Below are positions 23,478-31,612 of a stretch of 64,000 bases of DNA, in pieces. Each line of letters begins with the position of its first letter. The first letter of the stretch is position 1. The stretch comes from JALZKA01 sp033856515. Its GTDB lineage: Bacteria > Actinomycetota > Thermoleophilia > Solirubrobacterales > 70-9. The translations under genes and the position numbers were made by a program. The notes below the pieces were generated by a model that made no database searches, had not been told where the DNA came from, and was given only the letters and a program-made list of their open reading frames with translations. The stretch is from NCBI GenBank assembly GCA_033856515.1, contig JAWVEY010000034.1, forward strand, positions 310,001 through 374,000, written 5' to 3'.

Positions 23478-24467
23478 ATGACCTCTGAGTCCCATGCCGA
23501 GGCCTTCCGCGCCTACTCGAACTACTTCGAGGATCTGGGCGCCCTGCTCGGCGGGCGCTACGGCGTCGCCGAGACCTTGGCCGAGGGCGTGATCGAGGCC
23601 ACAACCTCGCACCCCGGCCTGGCCTCGGCGCAGCGCCGTCCCCTCGAAGGAGCTCGGCAGGCGGCCTTTGATGAGGGGATGCGCAAGGGCTGGGGCTTCC
23701 TGCGTCGCGCTCAGCGCGAAGTTGAGGACTCAGATTTCTTCGACTCCGAGGCCAACGCCTACCTGCCTTACTTCGCCTACTACGCGACCTATCACTGCGG
23801 TCGGGCCTTCGCCGCCGCTTCTCGCCAGCAGATCCCGCGCGATCACGCGGCACTTCTGAGGACGCTCAGCGCGGCAGCGACCCGTGGCGCGTTCCCTTAT
23901 CCGTGGAGCGCTTGGTGCAAGGGCTGCCCGGAGACGCTCGAAGTCGAGTTCGGAGACGTCTCGGCCGGGGACGTTCACGTCCTTTCGCGGCCGCGCTACG
24001 AGACCTCGGATGAGCGCCTGGCGATGTTCCTTCGCACGACCCGGGGTAAGCAGCTCGGCGAGTACTACGCCGTGCAGCGAACGAAGGCCGTCAAGCCGGG
24101 CAAGACGCGACGGGCATTGAGCGCCGAGGAGAAGCGCCGCCATGCTGGGCGCCTGCCGGCGACGACGATTTTCGATCTGCTCTACCGGATCCGCAAGAAG
24201 GTCAGCTACGGCGACGCTGATGTCTTCGTTCTCGGGCCTGGGTCCGAGGTCGAGGCCCGTCGCCTCGCCGAAGGACTGGTCTTGGTCTGCGACGCCACGG
24301 TGGCGATGCTCGAGGCGGCGTCGGCGATCTACGCCGGGCCCGAGCTTCTCGAGCGCGCTGCCGAGGCCTACGCCGAGCGGACCGAGAGCTCGCTGATCGC
24401 TCGTCGCCACGCGCTTTGGGCCCAGAGGGCGTCAGGGCGCCGCTCGCTGGTCGCTGCGGCTTGGTGA
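23478..24467 (+). CDS. Unknown 329-residue helical protein
   Basis: The protein is largely helical and Ala/Arg/Glu-rich. Notable segments are YLPYFAYYATYHCGRAFAAAS, the Cys-containing PYPWSAWCKGCPETLEVEFGDVS, and TTIFDLLYRIRKKVSYGDADVFVLG. No family is recognised. It is the last gene of the small operon with the basic peptide and the DUF2188 protein; the spacing of two bases makes co-expression near certain. Confidence 0.55.
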   Translation: MTSESHAEAFRAYSNYFEDLGALLGGRYGVAETLAEGVIEATTSHPGLASAQRRPLEGARQAAFDEGMRKGWGFLRRAQREVEDSDFFDSEANAYLPYFAYYATYHCGRAFAAASRQQIPRDHAALLRTLSAAATRGAFPYPWSAWCKGCPETLEVEFGDVSAGDVHVLSRPRYETSDERLAMFLRTTRGKQLGEYYAVQRTKAVKPGKTRRALSAEEKRRHAGRLPATTIFDLLYRIRKKVSYGDADVFVLGPGSEVEARRLAEGLVLVCDATVAMLEAASAIYAGPELLERAAEAYAERTESSLIARRHALWAQRASGRRSLVAAAW

Positions 24468-24513
24468 GCTGCCGGAGAGGGCACAGCAACGCATCAACCA
24501 GGGCAGACCGGCT

Positions 24514-25095
24514 TCAGAGGTCGGCTTCGAGCTCGCCTCTCAGCTCGGCCCAGCGATCGGGTGCGATGGTTTCGTTATCAAGGCGCTCGGTGGCCTCCAG
24601 GTGCTCGTCGCGCACGATTCTCGAGACGATCTCGTTCTCGCTCGGGCTGTAGCGATGCCCGTAGATCCAATACTGCTCCCCGGGCGGAATCAGCTCGTGT
24701 CCACCCGGGCTAACCACCGCCGGCCCACCCAATCGGTGCCGCTTGCCGAGAACGAAGTAGGCCTCGAAGCCGTCAGCTCCGCTCTCGGCCGGTCCGTCCC
24801 AGCGGTGCTTGCAACCATCCTGGTACCAGACACGGTCGCCGTTCTCGCGAGTGATCGCCGGGCCGTCGTCGCGAGTAAATGCCCGGGAGCTGGGATCGTC
24901 GTCAGCGACCCAATACTCGAGCATCGGGCTCGGGTCGACCAAGCGAATCACTCGAGGGTCGTCGATCTCGCTCGGATGCGGCCCGGCGAAGCAATACGGC
25001 GGACCGTTGTTCTGCGCCATGGTCGGCCGAAGCGCTTCCTTGCGCCGACGGCCGATTCCAAGAATGCTGATCATCCGACTCTGTCCACGACCCAT
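24514..25095 (-). CDS. Unknown protein with MORN-like DGPA repeats
   Basis: The start ATG 25095 is chosen because TACCTT lies six bases upstream; the frame continues to 25113. The protein has 193 residues. It contains tandem units of the type DGPAITRENGDRVWYQDGCKHR, WDGPAE...YFVLGKRHRLGGPAVV and EQYWIYGHRYSP. Such G/P-x-A...W/Y...G...H units recall phage and bacterial MORN-variant repeats that form a beta-sheet solenoid. The tail is acidic. It may be a protein-binding scaffold; no neighbour hints at a role. Confidence 0.55.
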   Translation of the reverse strand: MGRGQSRMISILGIGRRRKEALRPTMAQNNGPPYCFAGPHPSEIDDPRVIRLVDPSPMLEYWVADDDPSSRAFTRDDGPAITRENGDRVWYQDGCKHRWDGPAESGADGFEAYFVLGKRHRLGGPAVVSPGGHELIPPGEQYWIYGHRYSPSENEIVSRIVRDEHLEATERLDNETIAPDRWAELRGELEADL

Positions 25096-25101
25096 AAAAT
25101 G

Positions 25102-25107
25102 AAGGTA
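25102..25107 (-). promoter_or_regulatory. -10-like TACCTT six bases before the 25095 start
   Basis: Minus strand: TACCTT, CATTTT, ATG. It decides the start at 25095. Confidence 0.45.
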
Positions 25108-25283
25108 TGGCAATAGTCGCGCGTTAACGGAAGTTTCTCCTCGGCCCGTGGCGCGAGGTCGCCTTGACCACTAACGAGAGTTCGGGAAGGAACCGCAAGA
25201 GTGCCGCGGAACGCACAAATCAGCGGTTTACAAGAGGTCCTCAGCGCCGTGGGAGTCGCAGATCGTAAGCAGTCACGCATAAT

Positions 25284-25328
25284 TGGGCGCGGTGGGTTTC
25301 GAACCCGCGACCCCTCGCGTGTGAAGCG
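25284..25328 (-). pseudogene. 3' half of a tRNA-Val gene (possible att site)
   Basis: Reading on the minus strand, CTTCACACGCGAGG starts in the anticodon arm (CAC), runs through the T-loop GGTTCGAAACC and ends CGCGCCCA. The D-arm and 5' acceptor are missing. It is 42/45 identical to 29654-29698, in the same orientation. Tyrosine integrases commonly leave such tRNA 3' ends at element borders. Confidence 0.65.
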
Positions 25329-25459
25329 TTGGCCGATTCGAGCTGACAGCCGGGTTCACGCCTGACGCGGGGAGCGTGATGCAGCACGATCAGGACCGAT
25401 TCGACTCGGTTCGGGCATACAGCACCGTTGTCTGTCTTACCCAATCCCCATCCACTTAG

Positions 25460-25479
25460 GCGCTTTGCATGGAAAGCAC
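25460..25479. repeat. Palindromic element, left copy
   Basis: GCGCTTTGCATGGAAAGCAC is an imperfect palindrome and matches the reverse complement of 29473-29492 at 19 of 20 bases. Confidence 0.5.
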
Positions 25480-25590
25480 ATACGGCGCCGCGGATCCGGC
25501 CTCTAGGGCTGGAATCTGCCGCGAACGCAGACTTAGTCGCACATAGCGCTAGCAACTCTGCATTCGCCGCTCGGCGGGATAGATGGGTGC

Positions 25591-26499
25591 CTAGGACGAA
25601 AAGCCAGACGAACGAGGGAGGGCCGGGAAGTACTCGTCGGGTTTTTTGAGGATTACCAAATGGCGTCCAGGTAGGACCTCGGCTGTCGCGCTGTACTCGA
25701 TCGCGATCAGCCTGCCCTCCGCCAATCTCAATCTAGTCCAGCCTTCCGCCGACCCTCGATCCAAGAATGCTTTCCATCGCGTGTGGAGTTTGTCGACGCT
25801 TCCAGGGGAGACGATGTCGTCGATCATGAGCCACGGGATCTGATTCACGGAAACTCCGAGAAGGTCGGCGGAGGCGGAATTCCCCGTCACCCAACGTCTG
25901 TCATCGTCCGTGATGAGCATCGCGTTCCTGGAAGTCTCAAAAGCCGCCTTCAGGTTCGTCACGGCGTCCGATCCGAACCTGCTCTCAGCGAAGGCCTGCC
26001 GATCCCTGGAAACCCGTGCCGTCGTTCCGCGGTCTCGCCCACGCTCTGGATCCGTGATCTCTACCGCGGCGTCAGGGTCCAGTGCGGCATCCTCCGCCGC
26101 CTCGCGAACGATGCGCGTTTCCAGGCCACAGATCAGGCCATCGCGGAACGCGTAGATGTGGTACGCGGAGCCTTCGGTGGTTGCTCCGCCGGTCGAAAAG
26201 AGAGGACATCCGGTAACCAGGACCTTGCCCGACGGGCAGGCGTGGATCTCGCAAGCATCGGGCTCAACCAGGATGCCCTTGGCCTCGGCTTCGCGAAAGT
26301 AGTCCAGGAAGCCTTCGCGACCTGGTCGAGTGGGTTGAGGGGCAACTCCTGGGGCGGCGACAACTCGCACTTCGGGATGGATAAGGGGCTTGATCCTTTC
26401 GATGTCGTACGTGCCCGACAGTCGGAGGAGGTCCGCCACCGCCCCGATGCGATAGAGCGCACTGCCGGAGTGCCGATCGCTTTTGTCGCGTCCACTCAT
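25591..26499 (-). CDS. NTF2/SnoaL-like plus PAS domain protein
   Basis: The protein has 302 residues. The N-terminal 130 residues (AVADLLRLSGTYDIERIKPLIHPEVRVVAAPG ... REGFLDYF ... HIYAFRDGLICGLETR) have the strand-and-cone pattern of SnoaL/NTF2-like folds. The C-terminal part (about 180-295) is a PAS domain: NLKAAFETSRNAMLITDDDRRWVTGNSASADLLG, then IDDIVSP and a strand HLVILKKPD. There is no output domain, so it probably senses a small molecule and signals through a partner. It follows the gene at 26512 by 12 bases on the same strand. Confidence 0.65.
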   Translation of the reverse strand: MSGRDKSDRHSGSALYRIGAVADLLRLSGTYDIERIKPLIHPEVRVVAAPGVAPQPTRPGREGFLDYFREAEAKGILVEPDACEIHACPSGKVLVTGCPLFSTGGATTEGSAYHIYAFRDGLICGLETRIVREAAEDAALDPDAAVEITDPERGRDRGTTARVSRDRQAFAESRFGSDAVTNLKAAFETSRNAMLITDDDRRWVTGNSASADLLGVSVNQIPWLMIDDIVSPGSVDKLHTRWKAFLDRGSAEGWTRLRLAEGRLIAIEYSATAEVLPGRHLVILKKPDEYFPALPRSSGFSS

Positions 26500-26511
26500 A
26501 GGTACACGCGG

Positions 26512-26868
26512 TCAATCCAGCTCCCATGAAGCCAGTGCGGCCGCTTCCGCCTGGCCGAGCCGGGCGACGCACTCGCCCGAGACGATGACGCCCTCTACCC
26601 TGCCCGGCGTTAACTGGCACCAGCTGACTCGAATCTCTCCTGAATCAGCTACGGCCGCCGTCCATTCGTAGCGCTGGCCCTCCAACCGCCCACTCCAGCG
26701 GAGCATCTGCGCATCATCCAACCGCTCAGCGTGAAAATCTTTGAGGTTCGGGTCCCGAGGCCCGATGTCGCCGGACCCTCGCCTTCCCTCCGTTTCGATC
26801 AAAACGCGGTTCAAGCTCTTGAGCTTTTCGAGCGCTGTCCGGATATGCACGTACGGGTCTTGAGCCAC
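26512..26868 (-). CDS. Unknown 118-residue protein
   Basis: It starts at GTG behind GAGGGAGCAC, a good ribosome-binding site. A helical N-terminus (VHIRTALEKLKSLNRVLIETEG) precedes a beta-rich part (MLRWSGRLEGQRYEWTAAVADSGEIRVSWCQLTPGRVEGVIV) resembling a small start/lipocalin-like barrel. It is the first gene of a two-gene minus-strand unit with the PAS protein and is divergent from the TetR gene, which may control it. Confidence 0.5.
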   Translation of the reverse strand: MAQDPYVHIRTALEKLKSLNRVLIETEGRRGSGDIGPRDPNLKDFHAERLDDAQMLRWSGRLEGQRYEWTAAVADSGEIRVSWCQLTPGRVEGVIVSGECVARLGQAEAAALASWELD

Positions 26869-26966
26869 GTGCTCCCTCTAGCGCCAAGCAGGGGGCGTCT
26901 GGGCCCGTGGCCACGTCGGCGCGTCCTTTGTAGTCGCCGTCCAGCTACCCCCACTAGACAGATCCG

Positions 26967-26984
26967 AAACGATCCGTCTCGTTT
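26967..26984. promoter_or_regulatory. TetR-type operator in the divergent spacer
   Basis: AAACGA-TCCGTC-TCGTTT is a perfect 6-bp inverted repeat with a 6-bp spacer. It lies just upstream of a -10-like TAGAAT (26994-26999) and 35 bp from the TetR start, in the spacer shared with the gene at 26868. Autoregulation is likely. Confidence 0.55.
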
Positions 26985-27019
26985 TGTTTAGTTTAGAATT
27001 GGTTCGAGGTGAAAAGTCC

Positions 27020-27601
27020 ATGAAACGCTCACTAGGGCGCCCTCGAAGCGCTGCAGCTGACGAGGCGATTCTCGCGGCCGCGCTCGAGCTCCTGTCAGAA
27101 GTCGGATACACGGCAATGTCTGTCGAGGCGGTCGCCAGCCGAGCCGGGGTCGGGAAGGCAACGATCTACCGTCGCTACGAAGACAAAACCGATCTTGTCA
27201 TTGCTGCCCTGAGCACGACGACAGCGGACTTCCGAGTGCCTTTGAGGAGCACTTCACGCGACGAGCTGATCGCAATCGCACGATCGCTCGCGGAGACCCC
27301 GCCGGCGGTAGCCTTGAGCGTTACCGGGACGCTCTTGTCAGAGCAGGATGAAAGCCCAGAGCTGCTCGACCACTTTCGGGAACGCGTGATAGAGCCGCGC
27401 CGCGAGGTGATCAGAGAGGTCTTCAGGCGCGGAATCGAGCGCGGCGAGCTTCGAACGGATACAAACATTGAGCTCGCGATCGACGCGTTCACCGGTTCCT
27501 TCTTGGCCGCGCACATCGCCCGAGGAGAATTGTCTAGCAACTGGCCCCGAGCGATAGTCGAAACTCTCTGGCAGGGCTTATCTGTTCCGCATGCACACTG
27601 A
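27020..27601 (+). CDS. TetR-family transcription regulator
   Basis: The protein has 193 residues; ATG 27020 follows GAGGTGAAAAGTCC. The N-terminal HTH reads AADEAILAAALELLSEVGYTAMSVEAVASRAGVGKATIYRRYEDKTDLV, a textbook TetR signature. The C-terminal helical ligand domain includes SPELLDHFRERVIEPRREVIREVFRRGIERGEL and IAIDAFTGSFLAAH-like helices. It is divergent from the 26868/26499 gene pair, and an inverted repeat lies in between. Confidence 0.9.
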   Translation: MKRSLGRPRSAAADEAILAAALELLSEVGYTAMSVEAVASRAGVGKATIYRRYEDKTDLVIAALSTTTADFRVPLRSTSRDELIAIARSLAETPPAVALSVTGTLLSEQDESPELLDHFRERVIEPRREVIREVFRRGIERGELRTDTNIELAIDAFTGSFLAAHIARGELSSNWPRAIVETLWQGLSVPHAH

Positions 27602-27894
27602 AACGCCAGCGGAAATTTCCACTCGGCTTTGACCTAGGCGGGCGCGGACCGCCGTGTTGGCTGCCGCCCACCCTCGGCCCGGCGATAGTGCAGACGAATT
27701 CATCCCTCCGTAGCGGACGATTGGCTCGTATGAGCGAATCCTCGATCGCAGCGCATTGACGATGTCTCGAAGTCGCGTCCCCCGCCGCCTGGCCATCCCG
27801 ATCGTTCGTAGCCTTGAGACCGTCGAAGCGCCTTGGACGATTCTCGTCCAAAGCACCAAGGCGGCATTCGCCAAGGCCTTAGGCAATTCAGATA

Positions 27895-29337
27895 TCAGCT
27901 ATCGAGCTTCGCTTGAATCTCGGCTGCTTGGCGTCGGGCGCGGTCCGCTCGCTGACTCTCCATGCTCCGAACACCCAGACCAAGAATCCAGACGAGGACG
28001 ACTACCACACCGAGGGTTACTGCATCAATTCCGACGAAAAGCCCAACAACCATCACACATAGGGCTAGAAAGAAGAGCGTTCCCAACCGAACGTCCGGCA
28101 GTCTGCTCAGCGGCTCTACAAACCTCTGGGAGAATTCGTAGGTCCGATCGTGACCATACTTCTCAAGGAGCGCAAGGGTATGACGCGTATCGGCTTCCTC
28201 ATGAGCTGCGATGTCGGCGTTCAGCGTCGAGAGCGAGCCTTGGGCCCTCGCAAGTGTTGAGCTCGCTTCACCAAGCCTCCGTTGTGCAGACTGAAGCGAA
28301 TCCTCGCGTTGCGAGGCGGTTATCTCTGTCGCCACCGATGTGACCGTGCCGATAAGCGCTTGGCGAACTGCGACAGAGTTTCTGGGCGGCCGAAACGCTT
28401 GCCCCAACTCCTGGTAGGTCCGCTCCAGCTCCGGCGGACCGGGGATTTCGGCGCGGAGCGTCGCGACACTCGTTTCGAGCGCGGCGCGCTCGGACTTGAC
28501 TCGATCGTTCCAAGAGCTCAACACATCAGTGGCAACTTGTCTGATCTCATCCGCTGCTTCGAACGCTTGGTCAATCAGGGCCATCTGGCAGAAACGGGTG
28601 TCGTACTCGAACGCTTCCCGCACGGAGTCGACGCTGGTATCGGGATCCCCGTTTAGCCAGGCGCATACCCCCACGTCGTATGCAACGGCAGCCTTTTCTT
28701 CTGGACTCCGAGCAATCGCGCGAGCGTCTCGCACAAGTTGATAGGCGATCTCGTTCCGCCCACCGATCAACGCCGCTCTTGCCGCTTGGCGTGCCGCTCG
28801 CGAGCACTCGTCACCATCAGCGGCATCACGGGCTTCTTCGAACATCGCTTGCGCTTGCGCTGAATCATCGAGACCGGCGTAGGCCCAGCCCGCGGCAAAG
28901 AAGACCGCCGGATTGTTCGGATCGGCCTCGATTCCTTCAGTCGCAACCTGCAGAGCGCGCTCGTATCGCCCTCGACTCAGCAGCTTGGCAGCGTCAGCGG
29001 CACGTTCGGCGCCGCGCGTTCGGTTGGGCGTCAATACGGCGTCGCGCACGTCTCGTAGGAGGTCCGTCTGTTTCCTCAGTTCATCTACCTGCTCCTCAAG
29101 ATGAAGCCCGAGAGAGCGTTCCAAGCCAGCTACGGCGTCGGCTACCTCACCCAAGCCTCCTTCGAGTGATCCGATACCGCGGCTGATGACCTGTCGAGTC
29201 TCGCTGGCTTCGAACGCGGTTCGTTGGAGCGCAGCTGAATCAGCGAATGAGAGGCTTGGGCGGTGGTCGGTACTCGGAACCCTCGCCGTGAGCGCATCGC
29301 CAAAGAAGCTTCTCTGGATTGTGATCTTGTCTGCCAT
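27895..29337 (-). CDS. TPR and coiled-coil protein with two C-terminal membrane helices
   Basis: The protein has 480 residues, starting MADKITIQRSFFGDALTARVP behind AGGACAGCCCT; the frame is open to 29433 upstream. An early helical segment (GRGIGSLEGGLGEVADAVAGL) resembles the membrane-proximal coils of bacterial TPR-signal proteins. TPR-like units follow (GRYERALQVATEGIEADPNNPAVFFAAGWAYAGL, AQAMFEEARDAA), then long coiled coils, then two close TM helices (LGTLFFLALCVMVVGLFVG, LGVVVVLVWILGLGV) and a basic tail. It lies within the tRNA-flanked segment. The role may be assembly or sensing at the membrane; unknown. Confidence 0.6.
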   Translation of the reverse strand: MADKITIQRSFFGDALTARVPSTDHRPSLSFADSAALQRTAFEASETRQVISRGIGSLEGGLGEVADAVAGLERSLGLHLEEQVDELRKQTDLLRDVRDAVLTPNRTRGAERAADAAKLLSRGRYERALQVATEGIEADPNNPAVFFAAGWAYAGLDDSAQAQAMFEEARDAADGDECSRAARQAARAALIGGRNEIAYQLVRDARAIARSPEEKAAVAYDVGVCAWLNGDPDTSVDSVREAFEYDTRFCQMALIDQAFEAADEIRQVATDVLSSWNDRVKSERAALETSVATLRAEIPGPPELERTYQELGQAFRPPRNSVAVRQALIGTVTSVATEITASQREDSLQSAQRRLGEASSTLARAQGSLSTLNADIAAHEEADTRHTLALLEKYGHDRTYEFSQRFVEPLSRLPDVRLGTLFFLALCVMVVGLFVGIDAVTLGVVVVLVWILGLGVRSMESQRADRARRQAAEIQAKLDS

Positions 29338-29472
29338 AGGGCTGTCCTGGTCGCGTCCTGATCTGGACGGCTGCGAGCCTAAGTCCATACCTCCGAAGGC
29401 GCAAGGTAGAAGTGCCAGATTGCGCGCATCCACGCGTAGGGCGCAGGATGGCTAGTCGCCGCGACGACTTAG

Positions 29473-29492
29473 GTGCTTTCCATACAAAGCGC
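29473..29492. repeat. Palindromic element, right copy
   Basis: GTGCTTTCCATACAAAGCGC is the inverted partner of 25460-25479 (19/20). Flanking ACTTA and TAAGT extend it to a 13-bp stem with two mismatches. It contains AAGCGCATAAG, shared with the site at 18982-18998. Confidence 0.5.
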
Positions 29493-29653
29493 ATAAGTCT
29501 CACCCCGATCCAGATGGCGATCTGAGCACCTTCGCTGGCCGCATCCGTCGACCCTCCTGGAAACACAATGTCCAAAGCGTTTCCATCCGACGGATCGCCC
29601 GGCGCTCTTAGCTTGGTGGATCCCGGTCCGCTTGTCTGTGCGGTTTCCAGGGA

Positions 29654-29725
29654 TGGGCGCGGCGGGTTTCGAACCTGCGACCTCTCGCGTGTGAAGCGAG
29701 AGCTCTCCCACTGAGCTATGCGCCG
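29654..29725 (-). tRNA. tRNA-Val (CAC), imperfect acceptor stem
   Basis: The 72-base cloverleaf on the minus strand has D-stem GCTC/GAGC, anticodon stem CTCGC/GCGAG with loop TTCACAC (anticodon CAC), variable loop AGGTC, T-loop TTCGAAA and discriminator A. The acceptor pairs poorly at positions 1-72 (C-C) and 7-66 (A-C), and the T-stem has an A-C mismatch. CCA is not encoded. It may be a hybrid or decaying tRNA created by element integration; the first 45 bases from its 3' end recur at 25284-25328. Confidence 0.65.
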
Positions 29726-29849
29726 CAGAGTCGAGCGCTCGCTCAGAAACGCGATTTCCTGGCGGCCCCAACTGCGCCCGACTTCGCTCGGATGTGTCCA
29801 CGCGGTTAGTAGGTCCGGAGTCCGACGGCGCGATTAGCCTCGCCAGGAA

Positions 29850-30341
29850 ATGGACGAGGTTTTCAACTCGACTTACTACGCGACCGCCGCACAGGTGATT
29901 CCGATCTTCTTCCTCTCCGTGCTCGCTGAGCGCTTCTTCGTTCAGCGGGGCGACGACCGGGGGCGCAGCTTGATCCTGCTGTCGTTGATTTTGGTCACGG
30001 TGTGGGGCGAGGCCCTCGCGCTCGACGCGTTGGAGTATGAGCGCGAGCCGAGCACCCCCGGCCGCGCCGTGATCGTCCTTGCCTATGTCTTGCCGCTGTT
30101 CTTGATCGCGGCTGACCTTGTGTCGGGACCCCTCTGGAACATCCTTCGCGGCTGGCCCCGAGATCGCTTACGAATTGGGAGCGTTGTCATCGGGGTACTC
30201 GCGATGGGGGCCGGGATTGCCTCGCTCGCGGGCGTGAATATTCAGCCTGTCTCGACCTGGATCATCCTCGCGTTCGTCCTGGTCCCACTCGTTTACGGAT
30301 TCGTCACGGCATCGGGCGCTCGGAAGAGCGACGCGGACTAG
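29850..30341 (+). CDS. Four-helix membrane protein
   Basis: The protein has 163 residues, with ATG behind CAGGAA. Hydrophobic helices lie near residues 10-28 (TAAQVIPIFFLSVLAERFFV), 37-57, 70-92 and 107-150 (the last probably two). Short charged loops and no catalytic motif are seen. The design is like small stress- or transport-associated membrane proteins, but I cannot name it. It lies just outside the right tRNA. Confidence 0.55.
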   Translation: MDEVFNSTYYATAAQVIPIFFLSVLAERFFVQRGDDRGRSLILLSLILVTVWGEALALDALEYEREPSTPGRAVIVLAYVLPLFLIAADLVSGPLWNILRGWPRDRLRIGSVVIGVLAMGAGIASLAGVNIQPVSTWIILAFVLVPLVYGFVTASGARKSDAD

Positions 30342-30483
30342 CTTTGTCACACTCGCGCGGGCCTACCCGAGGTGTCAGTCGCGAAGGCATGGGGCCGCTG
30401 GTAGCCGTAGGTGGTTTGGGAGTCTTGGGCACTTGGCTCCGCTGGCTAGTCACGTCCGCGCCATCGCTCAGCATGAACGCCTT

Positions 30484-31083
30484 ATGGAATTCGTTCTTAG
30501 CATCTTGATCAGCGCCGCCGCCGGCGCTGTCGTCACTCTCGGCCTGGAGCGACTTCGCTGGAGACGGAGGGTCGAGTACGAGAACGAGCGACGAGCTTCA
30601 GAGACCAGAAGCTCGATCAGGCTGGTCGAAGCAGAGCTCTACGAGGCCGATCGTCGCCTACGCCAGGCGGCGAGCAGCGGCTTGTACGAGACGCGAGCTC
30701 GCTGCGTGAGCATCGACCAATGGATCGATCATCGCGCCCGTCTGGCCGCGACACTGGGCTCGGCCGACTGGCATCTGGTCAGCGCGGCCTACGAGGAGCT
30801 CACCAAGCTCAACGACCTCGTAGCCGATCGACTCGAGCCAGTTGTCGAGTCGCGTCCCGAGAACGTCGGGCAGGCGCTGACTTCTGCGATCGTCGAGGTG
30901 CACCTCCGTCGCGTCCGCGACTTCGACGACCTCGAGGCCCGGTGGCGAGCAGCGCGGACTGCCAGCTGGATCCTGCGCTCCTACGCCGGCGATGCGGAGT
31001 CGGTCGAGAAGGCGCTGTCTGATGATGCGCGTCTCGCCGCTCGGCTGTGGCCGAGACGACCGCCGAGCGTCGCGCCGTCCTAG
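30484..31083 (+). CDS. Signal-anchored helical protein
   Basis: The start ATG 30484 gives MEFVLSILISAAAGAVVTLGLERLRWRRR, a membrane anchor followed by a basic stop-transfer. The remaining 170 residues form helices (SSIRLVEAELYEADRRLRQAAS, YEELTKLNDLVADRL, VEKALSDDARLAARLWP) and face the cytoplasm. An upstream in-frame TTG at 30433 is possible. The protein encoded at 63526 to the window end has the same layout (anchor, then SAHLSEYGAALDALIQELR), so the two may belong to one loose family. Confidence 0.55.
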   Translation: MEFVLSILISAAAGAVVTLGLERLRWRRRVEYENERRASETRSSIRLVEAELYEADRRLRQAASSGLYETRARCVSIDQWIDHRARLAATLGSADWHLVSAAYEELTKLNDLVADRLEPVVESRPENVGQALTSAIVEVHLRRVRDFDDLEARWRAARTASWILRSYAGDAESVEKALSDDARLAARLWPRRPPSVAPS

Positions 31084-31155
31084 AAGCGCGAGCTGCACGT
31101 CGGGCGCCTGCCCACCCCTCACGCGAGGCTCTCCGCGCTGTTAACTTCGCTTGAG

Positions 31156-31401
31156 GTGATGGGCCCGATTGAGCTGCAACTCGTCTTACTTAGCCACCTC
31201 GATGCGAACGGTCGGCAGAGCAGTGACGAGGTCGTCGACTGGGTGTTAGGCCAGCAGATTCCGGCCCTCGGCTATGACGAAGTCAAGGCCGCTCTTGACT
31301 CGTTGAACGACGCCAAGCTAGTGGTAGCTGAGTTCTCGGGCGAGGTCTACTGGCGAGCCTCTCCCCAGGGACTTGACTACCTAGCTGGCGCTCGTGGCTA
31401 G
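31156..31401 (+). CDS. Small winged-helix-like protein
   Basis: The protein has 81 residues, starting GTG 31156 or ATG 31159 behind TTGAGGTG. The pattern ELQLVLLSHLDANGRQSSDEVVDWVL, YDEVKAALDSLNDAKLVVAE and VYWRASPQGLDYL is a short winged helix of the PadR/MarR size class. It may be a stand-alone regulator or a wHTH fragment. There are no operon neighbours. Confidence 0.55.
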   Translation: MMGPIELQLVLLSHLDANGRQSSDEVVDWVLGQQIPALGYDEVKAALDSLNDAKLVVAEFSGEVYWRASPQGLDYLAGARG

Positions 31402-31612
31402 GACCCGCGCCCTCCACGCTTTCCCAGCCCAAGAGCCCTCCTAGCCAGATTCGAGGTACGGGCTAACTAAACGCTCGCGCTGTCAATTAAGGGCGGCCGT
31501 GAAGAGACTGGGGGCGCCACCCGGCGGCTGGTGCGACGTTTCCGCTTTTGTCCGTGATGACTATTAGGCTACGGATTATAAGTAGCAATCCTGACTCGGA
31601 GGAGATGTCATC

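Larger units (their letters stand above)
25096..25590. other. Spacer with a tRNA fragment and a palindrome
   Basis: No gene is seen. The stretch holds the -10 hexamer of the preceding gene, a 45-base 3'-half of a tRNA-Val gene (25284-25328) and a 20-bp imperfect palindrome (25460-25479), so it looks like the left edge of an inserted segment. Confidence 0.5.

Noticed and set aside
25241..25555. 104-codon minus-strand frame across the tRNA fragment
   Set aside because: It reads through the tRNA remnant and has no protein-like pattern.
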